Positions 57,139 to 64,000 of a stretch of DNA of 64,000 nucleotides are shown in pieces; the stretch's first letter is position 1, and every line of letters starts with the position of its first letter. Position numbers and translations under genes: made by a program. Location: positions 3,782,001 to 3,846,000 of the forward strand of contig NZ_CP035913.1 in the NCBI RefSeq assembly GCF_004209755.1, in the 5' to 3' direction. The notes beneath the pieces are model-generated. The model did not search any database. It was not told the DNA's origin and saw nothing but the letters and a program-made list of their open reading frames with translations. The stretch comes from Pseudoduganella lutea (GTDB lineage Bacteria > Pseudomonadota > Gammaproteobacteria > Burkholderiales > Burkholderiaceae_D).

Positions 57139-57147
57139 TGCTATACT
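57139..57147 (+). promoter_or_regulatory. Extended -10 promoter
   Basis: TGC-TATACT (57139-57147) is an extended -10 hexamer one base from... consensus TATAAT in its last positions. No good -35 at 17 bp is present. A transcript would start near 57154 and run to the terminator at 57376. Confidence 0.5.
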
Positions 57148-57153
57148 TTGTTT

Positions 57154-57406
57154 GTCGGTGAGTTTATTCGAACCGGCCGAAGCAGGCGACGCGAACAGGC
57201 AAGTGTAAAGCTGTGACGCGACGGGCCAAAAAAGCCGCCTGCAGGTTGTCGTTCCACACTTTGTCGGATTACACGCCGGCCGCACCGTGCAGATAGCGCG
57301 GGCGCCCCGGAGTTTCGCACCACGCAGATAGCATGGGCTGAAGCAGCGATGGAAGCATTGGTAGCACATTGAAACGAAGCCCGCAGCAAGCGGGCTTTTT
57401 TTTCTT
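57154..57406 (+). ncRNA. Candidate small RNA of about 250 nt upstream of infA
   Basis: The stretch is bounded by an extended -10 promoter and a perfect intrinsic terminator and has no plausible ORF. It contains a long-range stem GCAGGCG (57182-57188) with CGCCTGC (57236-57242), and a 23-nt unit repeated directly at 57281-57303 and 57316-57338 (19 of 23 matches, sharing GCAGATAGC and GGGC). I do not recognise it as 6S, SRP, tmRNA or RNase P RNA. A leader with attenuation for infA is an alternative. Confidence 0.45.
57376..57403 (+). terminator. Intrinsic terminator
   Basis: GCCCGC (57379-57384) pairs with GCGGGC (57390-57395) with AA and TT extending the stem, then TTTTTTTT. It lies 120 bp before infA and is oriented on the plus strand, although the nearest upstream annotated gene runs the other way. 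Confidence 0.9.
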
Positions 57407-57525
57407 CGAGATGCCCTCATCTAGGTAACCTGCGCTTCCACAGGCGCCTTCATCCATCGCTCGTTGATCGTCGAGCCGACCGCAGTACCCGTCCGCGCCT
57501 TTGCGGACACCAATCGAAAGGGAAT

Positions 57526-57786
57526 ATGGCTAAAGAAGAACTGATCGAAATGAATGGTCTCGTCACGGAAATCCTGCCGGAAATGCGCTTCCGCGTCGAT
57601 CTCGATAACGGTCACAAGTTGATCGCTTATACCTCCGGCAAAATGAAGAAAAACCATATCCGCATCATCGCAGGTGACCGCGTGACGCTGGAAATGTCGC
57701 CTTATGACCTGAACAAAGGTCGCATCACGTTCCGTCATATTGAAAAGCGTGGCCCAGCGCCAACGCACCACGCACGTCGCCGCTGA
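57526..57786 (+). CDS. infA: Translation initiation factor IF-1
   Basis: The product is 86 aa, [48 protein letters not shown]. It is the S1/OB-fold initiator factor that occupies the ribosomal A-site. It is slightly longer than the E. coli protein (72 aa), with a basic tail [11 protein letters not shown], and stands outside a ribosomal-protein operon, as the second IF-1 copy of many betaproteobacteria does. Whether another copy exists elsewhere cannot be seen. Confidence 0.96.
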   Translation: MAKEELIEMNGLVTEILPEMRFRVDLDNGHKLIAYTSGKMKKNHIRIIAGDRVTLEMSPYDLNKGRITFRHIEKRGPAPTHHARRR

Positions 57787-57817
57787 TCGCTTCACGGCGC
57801 GCTTACGGCGCGGATGC

Positions 57818-58801
57818 TCAGGTATGTAACCTGAGCGCAGTAACCAGCTCTATCTTGTTCGTCACCTGCAGGCCCGCGTAAGCGGACTTCAGGTACGTAC
57901 GCACCGTCGCCGGCGACAATCCCAGCGCGCGTGCCACTTCCTTATAAGACAGGCCTTGTGCAAACAGCAGTGCGGCACTCAGTTCGCGCGGCGTCAGCCC
58001 CGGCCCGCAAAGCATCCTGATGGCGACCAGATCGCCTGCCGGTCCGACCGATAACCTCGCACCGGCAAAACGAATACAGCGCGGCGCGCCATCCAGCGCC
58101 GCCATCAACTCGGGCGGCAGCATCGTGCCGCACCACGCCCCGCAATGCCGGCGCAGCAGGTCGGCAATCTGCCGCCCCACGTGGCACAGGCGGCCGCTCC
58201 CATCGCTCAGCGCCAGGGTATCCAGCGGCCCCGCCACGCGCAGGTCCGCCAGCCGGTATTGCCACGATTGCACGAGGTGCCGGGTGAACTCGGCGAACAA
58301 TGCGCCTTCCATGTCGGCAAAGCCATCGTGCGGATCGCGGCGGTACAGCGCAATGAAGAACTGCACGCCACTGCCGGGCAAGTCCACCGTGATCGCCATG
58401 ATCGCCTGCAGGCCGTGGCGGTCGATGAAGTCCGCAATCGGGCCTGGTGGCCCGCGGTAGCCGCCGCTGGCGCGGAATACCGTGCCGGGCTGCGCCATGG
58501 AGCCCTGTGCGAACGTATCGGATGCGGCAATCACGTCGTTCCACTCGCTGGCAAACGAGTCGGCCAGGCCGATACTGCCGTGCACGACGTTGCGCGGCGG
58601 ATCGTTCGTCACTTCGCCCCACCAGCCGGCATCGAACGGCACCAGCCGGCGCCACGCCAGCAAGGCGTCGCGCGCCAGCACGTCTTCCCGGGCGTGCCGT
58701 GCCAGCATGTGCAGTTCCAGCAGGCAGCCGCTGAATGACGCATGCAGCGCCAGCGGCAGGCTGCCGCCGGCATGCAGGCCGGTTGTCCATCCCTGTTCCA
58801 T
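57818..58801 (-). CDS. LuxR-type helix-turn-helix regulator
   Basis: The protein is 327 aa from MEQGWTTGLHAGGSL (an ATG 18 codons upstream is in frame). The N-terminal 250 residues form a GAF-like, unassigned sensory region (LHMLARHAREDVLARDALLAWRRLVPFDAGWWG). The C-terminal domain is LuxR/NarL-type: LTPRELSAALLFAQGLSYKEVARALGLSPATVRTYLKSAYAGLQVTNKIELV. No receiver domain is present. It is divergent from the secreted lipase at 58931, so it may control it; this is inference. Confidence 0.85.
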   Translation of the reverse strand: MEQGWTTGLHAGGSLPLALHASFSGCLLELHMLARHAREDVLARDALLAWRRLVPFDAGWWGEVTNDPPRNVVHGSIGLADSFASEWNDVIAASDTFAQGSMAQPGTVFRASGGYRGPPGPIADFIDRHGLQAIMAITVDLPGSGVQFFIALYRRDPHDGFADMEGALFAEFTRHLVQSWQYRLADLRVAGPLDTLALSDGSGRLCHVGRQIADLLRRHCGAWCGTMLPPELMAALDGAPRCIRFAGARLSVGPAGDLVAIRMLCGPGLTPRELSAALLFAQGLSYKEVARALGLSPATVRTYLKSAYAGLQVTNKIELVTALRLHT

Positions 58802-58930
58802 AGGTTCCCGCTTTCTGGCGCTTCCCTCCGCATCTGCGGAGGTTACGGCATGCATGGCACGCCGTAAGATGGATGAATATCAGACTGCCTGATATTCAAC
58901 GATACCACATACCAACTACAGGAGACTGGA

Positions 58931-60166
58931 ATGACCATTACGATCGCCATCACCGGCGCGATGCGGGGAAGCGTGCGCCTGCTGCTGTCCCTGGCGCTGA
59001 CAGCCGGCGCGGCCAGCGCGGCAGGCGCAGCAGGCCCCACCGCGCGCCTGCCGGCCATAGCCGGCACGGATTTCTGGAACGTCTACGGGGCACCGCCGGC
59101 GGGCGCGCAGGCCGGCGACATCCTCCATGCGCAGAAGCGCACGGATGCGCCACGAGGGGCGACGGGCTGGAATGTCGTCTACGTTTCCGAAATCGCACCT
59201 GGGCGGCAGGCATATGTGTCCGGCGAAATCTACCTGCCGGCCGGCGGCGGCGGTGCCGGAGTTGGTGCAGCGAAGCGCGACATCGTGCTGTGGAACCACG
59301 AAACGGCCGGGCTGGCGGATGCCTGCGCGCCGTCGCGCCGCAGCACGAAGGAGGGGGGCCACGAGCGCGTGCCGGCACTGGCCGCACTGCTGGCGCGCGG
59401 CTACGTGGTCGTGGCAAGCGACTATCCCGGCCTGGGCCTGCCCGGCCCGGCGTTCTACATGGCGGGTCAGCCCAATGCGCGGGCATCGCTCGACATGCTG
59501 CGCGTGGCCCGCAACTTCCCCGGTGCGCAGGCGTCGAACCGCTACGTGATGTATGGCTGGTCGCAGGGCGGCCAGACCACGATGTGGGCGGAAAGCATCG
59601 CCGGCGCCTATGCGCCCGGATTCACCGGCCTCGGCGCCGCGCTGGTCGCCCCGGCGGTGCGCATCCGCGACCTGACGCTGAACTCCATGACGTCGGCTGA
59701 GAATGCCGGCTACGTGATTTCCACGCTGCCCGGTATCCAGGCGGCGTTTCCGGACCTGCAGTACCGCGATTTCCTTACCCCGGAAGCGATGGAGCAATTG
59801 CCGGTTCTGGCCAATGGCTGCTTCGACGTGTGGGGCGCGGCTGCCGGCGTGCAGGATGCCTACCAGCCCGATGCGCTGGTGCCGGGCTCGCCATGGTGGG
59901 ATGCGATGACCGCCGTGGACGACTTCCGCCCACAGGGCACGATGCCGTTCGCCATTTTCCAGGGCTCGGCCGACACCACCACGCCACCCGGCCTCACGCT
60001 GCGCGAACGCACCGCGCTGTGCAGCGCCGGCAATGCGGTCGACTACCACGCGTTCGAAGGGCTGGACCACTCGGCCGTGGTACCCGAGGCGGCGTCGCGG
60101 CTGCCGGACTGGTTCGCCGACCGCTTTGCCGGCAAGCCGGCACCCAACGGCTGCGCGGCACCCTAG
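58931..60166 (+). CDS. Secreted lipase (alpha/beta hydrolase, secretory-lipase family)
   Basis: The product is 411 aa with a signal peptide (VRLLLSLALTAGAASAAGA). The nucleophile is Ser of GWSQGGQTTMWAE; the Asp of FQGSADTTTPP and His of GLDHSAVVPE complete the catalytic triad. RGYVVVASDYPGLGLPG carries the oxyanion-hole region. It lies 129 bp from the divergent LuxR regulator. An esterase or a carboxyl-ester hydrolase is possible. GGAGA stands before the ATG. Confidence 0.85.
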   Translation: MTITIAITGAMRGSVRLLLSLALTAGAASAAGAAGPTARLPAIAGTDFWNVYGAPPAGAQAGDILHAQKRTDAPRGATGWNVVYVSEIAPGRQAYVSGEIYLPAGGGGAGVGAAKRDIVLWNHETAGLADACAPSRRSTKEGGHERVPALAALLARGYVVVASDYPGLGLPGPAFYMAGQPNARASLDMLRVARNFPGAQASNRYVMYGWSQGGQTTMWAESIAGAYAPGFTGLGAALVAPAVRIRDLTLNSMTSAENAGYVISTLPGIQAAFPDLQYRDFLTPEAMEQLPVLANGCFDVWGAAAGVQDAYQPDALVPGSPWWDAMTAVDDFRPQGTMPFAIFQGSADTTTPPGLTLRERTALCSAGNAVDYHAFEGLDHSAVVPEAASRLPDWFADRFAGKPAPNGCAAP

Positions 60167-60207
60167 GCTCCGCTATCATCGCGGGCATTGTCTTTTGATT
60201 GCCGCCG

Positions 60208-60765
60208 ATGCCCGCTCGAAACGCCCACGAACGCACCAGCCGTTTCCTGTCCCTGATCCTGCGCCACGCCCCCGATAAAATCGGCCTGGCGCTGGACCCT
60301 AACGGCTGGGCCGATGTGGCCGACCTGCTGGACAAGGCAACGCGCCACGGCACGCCGCTCACCCTCGACACGCTGCGCGACGTCGTTGCCGGCAACGACA
60401 AGCAACGCTTTGCCTTCAGCGAGGACGGCACGCGGATTCGGGCAAGCCAGGGGCATTCGCTGAAATCCGTCGACCTGGCGCTGGCGCCGGCGGTGCCGCC
60501 GCCTGTGCTGTATCACGGCACGGCCAGCCGCTTCATCACGTCGATCCGCCAGTCGGGCCTGCGGCCGGGATCGCGGCAGCACGTGCACCTGTCCACGGAC
60601 CGGGACACGGCGCTCAAGGTGGGGTCGCGCTACGGCGTGCCGGTCGTGCTGGAAATCCGCGCCACGGAACTGCATGGCCAGGGCCAGCTATTCCACCAGG
60701 CCGACAATGGCGTGTGGCTGACGGCGGCGGTACCGGTGCGGTTTATCGATTTTCCGGCGAAGTAA
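60208..60765 (+). CDS. kptA: RNA 2'-phosphotransferase (KptA/Tpt1)
   Basis: The product is 185 aa from MPARNAHERTSRFLSLILRHAPDKIGLALDPNGWADV. Family features are the N-terminal winged helix (SRFLSLILRHAP, NDKQRFAFSEDGTRIRASQGHS) and the NAD-binding ADP-ribosyltransferase-like domain (LYHGTASRFITSIRQSGLRPGSRQHVHLS). It removes a 2'-phosphate from RNA with NAD+. The bacterial role is unclear, since bacteria normally lack the ligase that makes that mark. Confidence 0.93.
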   Translation: MPARNAHERTSRFLSLILRHAPDKIGLALDPNGWADVADLLDKATRHGTPLTLDTLRDVVAGNDKQRFAFSEDGTRIRASQGHSLKSVDLALAPAVPPPVLYHGTASRFITSIRQSGLRPGSRQHVHLSTDRDTALKVGSRYGVPVVLEIRATELHGQGQLFHQADNGVWLTAAVPVRFIDFPAK

Positions 60766-60767
60766 GC

Positions 60768-61643
60768 CTACGCCGCGGTTGGCGCCTCTTCCGGCAGCGG
60801 CTGCAGCGGTGGTGTGAGCATGAACTGGGTGCTGAGGAACTGCGCGATCTTTTGCTGCGTGGCCGGCAGGTAGGGGATGTTCATGTGGTCCGAGTCGGGG
60901 ATCGTCTCGTCCATGTGCACGCGCAACAGTTTGGCCACCAGCACGTCGGTATGCATGTGCGGCACCACGTCGTCGCTGGCCGCGCGCAGCACGTAGGTGG
61001 GGGCGGACAGCAGCGAGGCATACTTGATCGACTCGAAACGGTGCCGCAGCAGGTAGCTGACGGGCACGCCGCGGAAGCGCCGCTGTGCCAGCGCGAGGAT
61101 CGAATCGTAGGGCGTGATCAGCACCACCGAGTGCGCCGGCCGTTCCTTCGCCACCTGCACGGCCACGCCGGAGCCGAGGCTGCGGCCGACGACGGCCACG
61201 CGCCCCTTGTCCACGTTGCGGCGGCTGCACAGCCAGTCGAACAGCATGCAGCCATCCTCGACCATGTGTTCTTCGCCGGGTTCGCCGCGCGAATCGCCAT
61301 AGCCCCGGTAATTCATCACCAGCACGGTCATGCCGGGGAACAGGTTGCCCGCATCGCGCGCCACCCACGACACTTCTTCGGAGCGGCCGCCGAAGTACAC
61401 CACGGCCGGATGGGGACCGGGCGTATGCGGCGTCATCAGCCAGCCCGCCAGGCGGGTCCCGTCGTGCGCGCGCAGCACCACGGCGCGCGTGCGGTGCGCG
61501 CTGCTGCGCGGGCTTTGCACTTCGCGCACGAGCGTGGGATTGAACAGCAGCTTGCGCTGGCCGGCCGCGATCGCGGAGACCATGCCGGCCCACAGGAAAC
61601 CGACCACACCCACGGCGGCGGCGACTTTTCTCGATGTACTCAT
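60768..61643 (-). CDS. Alpha/beta hydrolase (BEM46-like), membrane-anchored
   Basis: The protein is 291 aa, with an N-terminal hydrophobic anchor (VAAAVGVVGFLWAGMVSAIAAG). The nucleophile lies in VAVVGRSLGSGVAVQVA, the Asp in RAASDDVVPHMHT and the His in IPDSDHMNIPYL. VLVMNYRGYGDSRGEPGE is the region of the oxyanion hole. It resembles BEM46-type esterases/hydrolases facing the periplasm. The stop lies 2 bp from the convergent kptA stop. Confidence 0.85.
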   Translation of the reverse strand: MSTSRKVAAAVGVVGFLWAGMVSAIAAGQRKLLFNPTLVREVQSPRSSAHRTRAVVLRAHDGTRLAGWLMTPHTPGPHPAVVYFGGRSEEVSWVARDAGNLFPGMTVLVMNYRGYGDSRGEPGEEHMVEDGCMLFDWLCSRRNVDKGRVAVVGRSLGSGVAVQVAKERPAHSVVLITPYDSILALAQRRFRGVPVSYLLRHRFESIKYASLLSAPTYVLRAASDDVVPHMHTDVLVAKLLRVHMDETIPDSDHMNIPYLPATQQKIAQFLSTQFMLTPPLQPLPEEAPTAA

Positions 61644-61728
61644 GAGTCCAGTCTACCGCCAAACGCGACCGCACGTCGCGCACGCTGTTGCGATATCTTA
61701 TGAAGTGTTGCCTGGCATCGTCAGAAAA

Positions 61729-63012
61729 TCAGTGTCGCGGCGTTGGCGCCGCATGGGCGCGCAGGCGAGCCAGCTTGGCTGAATACAGCTCATGATCGGC
61801 ACGCGTGGTGCTTGCGGCCATCGCCTTTTCAATGTGCCGGTTGGCGGCCCGGTGATCGCCCAGTTGCCGCAGTGCCGCCGCCAGCCAGGCATGGAATTCA
61901 TGGTAGTCCGGATCGCGCTGCAACTCGCGCTCGAACAGGATGCGGGCGCGCTGCCAGTCGCCCATGGCCATCGCCGTGCGGCCCAGGTTGAAGTAATAGA
62001 ACGGTGCGACCGCCTGCAGGCGCGCCAGCTTTTCGCGCAGCACGCCGGCTTCCGCCTTGCGGCCTTCCGCATCGAGCAATTGCGCCAGGTTGTTCAGCAC
62101 CATCGTGCTCTTCGGCTCGCGGTCCAGCGCCCAGCGCAGCGTGCGCTCGGCCATCGCCGCATCGCCGTGCCGGCGGTAGACGATGGCGAGCGTGTTGTAG
62201 GCATACAGCAGCGATGGATCGGCGCTCACCGCCTGGCGTGCCCACCAGTAAGCTTCGTCGAAGCGGTCGCGCGCCAGCGCCTCGGCGGCGCGGTTGTTCA
62301 TGAACATCGCCACCACGGTGTGGCGGCCGATCGTATTGCCATCCATCGACCGGCCAGCGGGTGGCGGCTGGAAGTCGACCACCATATACGTGGCGCTGTC
62401 GTAGGACGACACGCTTTCGCGCAGGGCGCGGCCCAGTTTCAGGTTCACGTGGCCACTGTTGAAATACAGGTCGCCGCTGCGGCTCCACGCATCGTCGACG
62501 GGCATGTCCTGGAACACGACGGGAATGTTCAGCTCGTTGGCCAGCGCCGCCGTCATGATGACGAGCGACAGGCAATTGCCCTGGCGCGCCTCGAAAGCCT
62601 GGGCCGCCGTGCGCGTCAGCGCGGAATCGTATTCGAGCTGCAGGCCGTCGCGCTGGTACAGCGCCTCGAACAGCGCGCGGCGGATTTCGCGGCCGCGGCG
62701 GTGCCGCTGCACTTCGGTGACATAGGCTTTCATCGCCGGCGTGAGCCCGAAGATTTCCGCTTCGGTCATCGTGGCGGTGGAGGGGCCAAACAGGTGGTCG
62801 GCGAACAGGTCACTGGGCGGCGCCTCGGGGGCGGGCGCCGTTGCACAGCCCGACAGGAAAATCGACAGCAGCAGGGCCACCGCCAGCAGAGCCGCCCGGA
62901 ACCGGGCAGCGGATTGATCAGTGGACAAGCCAGCGGGCGGGAAGGCCTGCACACAACGGTGCAGGCCAGCGTGCAGGCCAGGTTGCAGATGCAGGCGCGG
63001 AAAAGTGAGCAT
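61729..63012 (-). CDS. TPR lipoprotein with transglutaminase-like core
   Basis: The protein is 427 aa. A lipobox LSGC near residue 55 follows the hydrophobic LLAVALLLSIF; starts closer to it (for example the GTG/TTG codons near residue 21-30) may be the real ones. The middle has a papain/transglutaminase-like Cys in EARQGNCLSLVIMTAALANELNIPVVFQD. The C-terminal 200 residues hold three to four tetratricopeptide repeats (AYNTLAIVYRRHGDAAMAERTLRWALDREP). It is likely an outer-membrane lipoprotein; function is unknown. Confidence 0.8.
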   Translation of the reverse strand: MLTFPRLHLQPGLHAGLHRCVQAFPPAGLSTDQSAARFRAALLAVALLLSIFLSGCATAPAPEAPPSDLFADHLFGPSTATMTEAEIFGLTPAMKAYVTEVQRHRRGREIRRALFEALYQRDGLQLEYDSALTRTAAQAFEARQGNCLSLVIMTAALANELNIPVVFQDMPVDDAWSRSGDLYFNSGHVNLKLGRALRESVSSYDSATYMVVDFQPPPAGRSMDGNTIGRHTVVAMFMNNRAAEALARDRFDEAYWWARQAVSADPSLLYAYNTLAIVYRRHGDAAMAERTLRWALDREPKSTMVLNNLAQLLDAEGRKAEAGVLREKLARLQAVAPFYYFNLGRTAMAMGDWQRARILFERELQRDPDYHEFHAWLAAALRQLGDHRAANRHIEKAMAASTTRADHELYSAKLARLRAHAAPTPRH

Positions 63013-63068
63013 GGCGGCCCTCCGATCAGGCCAGTATCCTCCCCGCCGTTTCGCTTGTCAAAGCCCGT

Positions 63069-64000
63069 TCAGCGGGACGGCAGCACGAGCAGTTCCAGGC
63101 CCGATGGCGTTGCCGGCGCGTGGTAGACACGCTGTGTCGCCTTCCTGAAATCCTCCGGTTTTGCCTTGGCAATATCGGTGAACGTCTGCGGATTCAGGTC
63201 GATCAGCGGGAACCAGGAACTTTGCACCTGCACCATGATGCGGTGGCCGCGGCGGAACGTGTGATGCACGTCGCCCAGGTGAAAATTCACCGCTTCGATC
63301 TTGCCCGGCACGAAGGCTTCGGCCCGTTCGAAGCTGTTGCGGAACTTGCCGCGCAGCGGATTGCCGCGCACCAGCTGCTGGTAGCCCGCCATCGTCAGTT
63401 TCGGCGCGGGCACGTCCTTGCCGCGCTGGCGCTGTGGGTCGCCCTCCGGGAATTCATTCGGATACACGTCGATCAGCTTGACCACCCAGTCCGCATCCGT
63501 GCCGCTGGTGGAAACAAACAGCTTCGGCGTGACCGGGCCGGCAATCGTGACATCCTGCTCCAGCGGTGCGGTCTGGTACACGAGCACGTCCGGCCGGGTG
63601 GCGGCGAAGCGCTGGTCGGACACCATGTATTCCTTCGGCACGCCCGTGGCCGGGTAGCCGACGAACGGCACCGGTTTCTTCGGATCGCTCACGTACTCGT
63701 CGTAGCCGCTGTCGCGGTCGGCCTCGGTGGCCGGCTTCTGCCAGCCCAGGCCGCCGTTCGCGCCGAAGTACAGGGTGCGCGGCTTGGCGCCCTGCGGTGG
63801 CCAGGCGGTGTACTGGCGCCACACGTTCGTGCCCGTTTCGAATGCCGTCACCTCGGCGATCGGCCTGGCCGGCTTGACGCCCTTCAGGTGCTGCTCGAAG
63901 AACGGGAACTGGATCTGCTGGCGGAAATAATCGCTCGTGCTGGCATCGAACTGCACGCGGCCCAGGCTCTTGCCATCGCCGCCGGCCCAGCCGCCATGCA
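63069..64000 (-). CDS. CocE/NonD family hydrolase, C-terminal part (truncated by the window)
   Basis: The frame stays open through the right edge, so the 5' part is missing. The visible 310 aa hold the end of the alpha/beta hydrolase domain (FPFFEQHLKGVKP) and the C-terminal jelly-roll domain of X-Pro dipeptidyl-peptidase type (VYQTAPLEQDVTIAGPVTPKLFVSTSGTDADWVVKLIDVYP, VHHTFRRGHRIMVQVQSSWFPLIDLNPQ). Members are glutaryl-7-ACA acylases, cocaine esterases or Xaa-Pro peptidases. The catalytic serine is out of view. Confidence 0.85.
   Translation of the reverse strand, partial: HGGWAGGDGKSLGRVQFDASTSDYFRQQIQFPFFEQHLKGVKPARPIAEVTAFETGTNVWRQYTAWPPQGAKPRTLYFGANGGLGWQKPATEADRDSGYDEYVSDPKKPVPFVGYPATGVPKEYMVSDQRFAATRPDVLVYQTAPLEQDVTIAGPVTPKLFVSTSGTDADWVVKLIDVYPNEFPEGDPQRQRGKDVPAPKLTMAGYQQLVRGNPLRGKFRNSFERAEAFVPGKIEAVNFHLGDVHHTFRRGHRIMVQVQSSWFPLIDLNPQTFTDIAKAKPEDFRKATQRVYHAPATPSGLELLVLPSR

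Larger units (their letters stand above)
56871..57525 (+). other. 655-bp intergenic region upstream of infA
   Basis: The left 270 bp hold no recognisable protein gene. An extended -10 promoter at 57139-57147 and an intrinsic terminator at 57376-57403 frame a candidate small RNA. The remaining 120 bp before infA hold its promoter and leader, with AAAGGGA before the ATG. Confidence 0.55.

Overview
The window reads as chromosomal DNA of a high-GC betaproteobacterium. Gene content and style (type B L31, a stand-alone IF-1, an RTX/DUF4214 secreted protein, many hybrid histidine kinases, intergenic hairpin repeats) fit an Oxalobacteraceae member such as Massilia, Duganella or Pseudoduganella. That placement is inference; no rRNA is present. 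Coding density is high. I see no CRISPR array, no complete insertion sequence and no integrase.

Layout. 1-2.4 kb: the end of a sugar-nucleotide epimerase gene and two GT4 glycosyltransferases, probably the edge of an exopolysaccharide cluster. 2.4-4.1 kb: a secreted RTX metalloprotease behind an FNR-type promoter. 4.1-8.5 kb: an MHYT hybrid kinase coupled to an HD-GYP response regulator. 9-18 kb: a hexuronate/aldarate block holding an MFS transporter with a secreted aldose epimerase, a LacI regulator, a lactonase, alpha-ketoglutaric semialdehyde dehydrogenase, KdgD and a GntR regulator. The two ends of this block, 8 kb apart, share near-identical operators. 18-23.3 kb: small lipoproteins, an SOS-box gene, a MASE1-GGDEF cyclase, a cupin, maleylacetoacetate isomerase and a VOC protein. 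23.4-26.1 kb: a less GC-rich patch with an EcsC protein, tRNA-Leu(CAA) and an unusual zinc-finger/aspzincin-like metallopeptidase. 27-33.6 kb: an FtsH-like AAA+ protease, an ArnT-like transferase and the housekeeping genes rpmE2, rho and trxA. 33.8-39.7 kb: a response regulator, a very large substrate-binding/PAS hybrid kinase broken by one frameshift, and hutC. 39.8-45.2 kb: an Ada/2OG-oxygenase repair operon, an amidohydrolase, an aldo/keto reductase and a LysR regulator. 45.3-54.1 kb: a complete hutUHGFDI operon (the five-step route through HutF and HutG) ending in a fused binding-protein/permease gene. 54.2-64 kb: GNAT, EamA, a hypoxanthine-DNA glycosylase-like protein, infA, a LuxR-type regulator, a secreted lipase, KptA, an alpha/beta hydrolase, a TPR lipoprotein and a partial CocE/NonD hydrolase.

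How it works together. The uronate block imports hexuronates or aldarates and carries them by lactonase, KdgD and semialdehyde dehydrogenase to 2-oxoglutarate. The uronate dehydrogenase and glucarate/galactarate dehydratase steps are not in the window. The hut operon turns histidine into glutamate under HutC, whose palindrome sits exactly between the -35 and -10 of hutU. Several regulatory sites can be read directly: FNR, LexA, HutC, GntR, LacI-type and Ada. Two intergenic stretches, upstream of infA and downstream of the hut operon, look like small-RNA genes.
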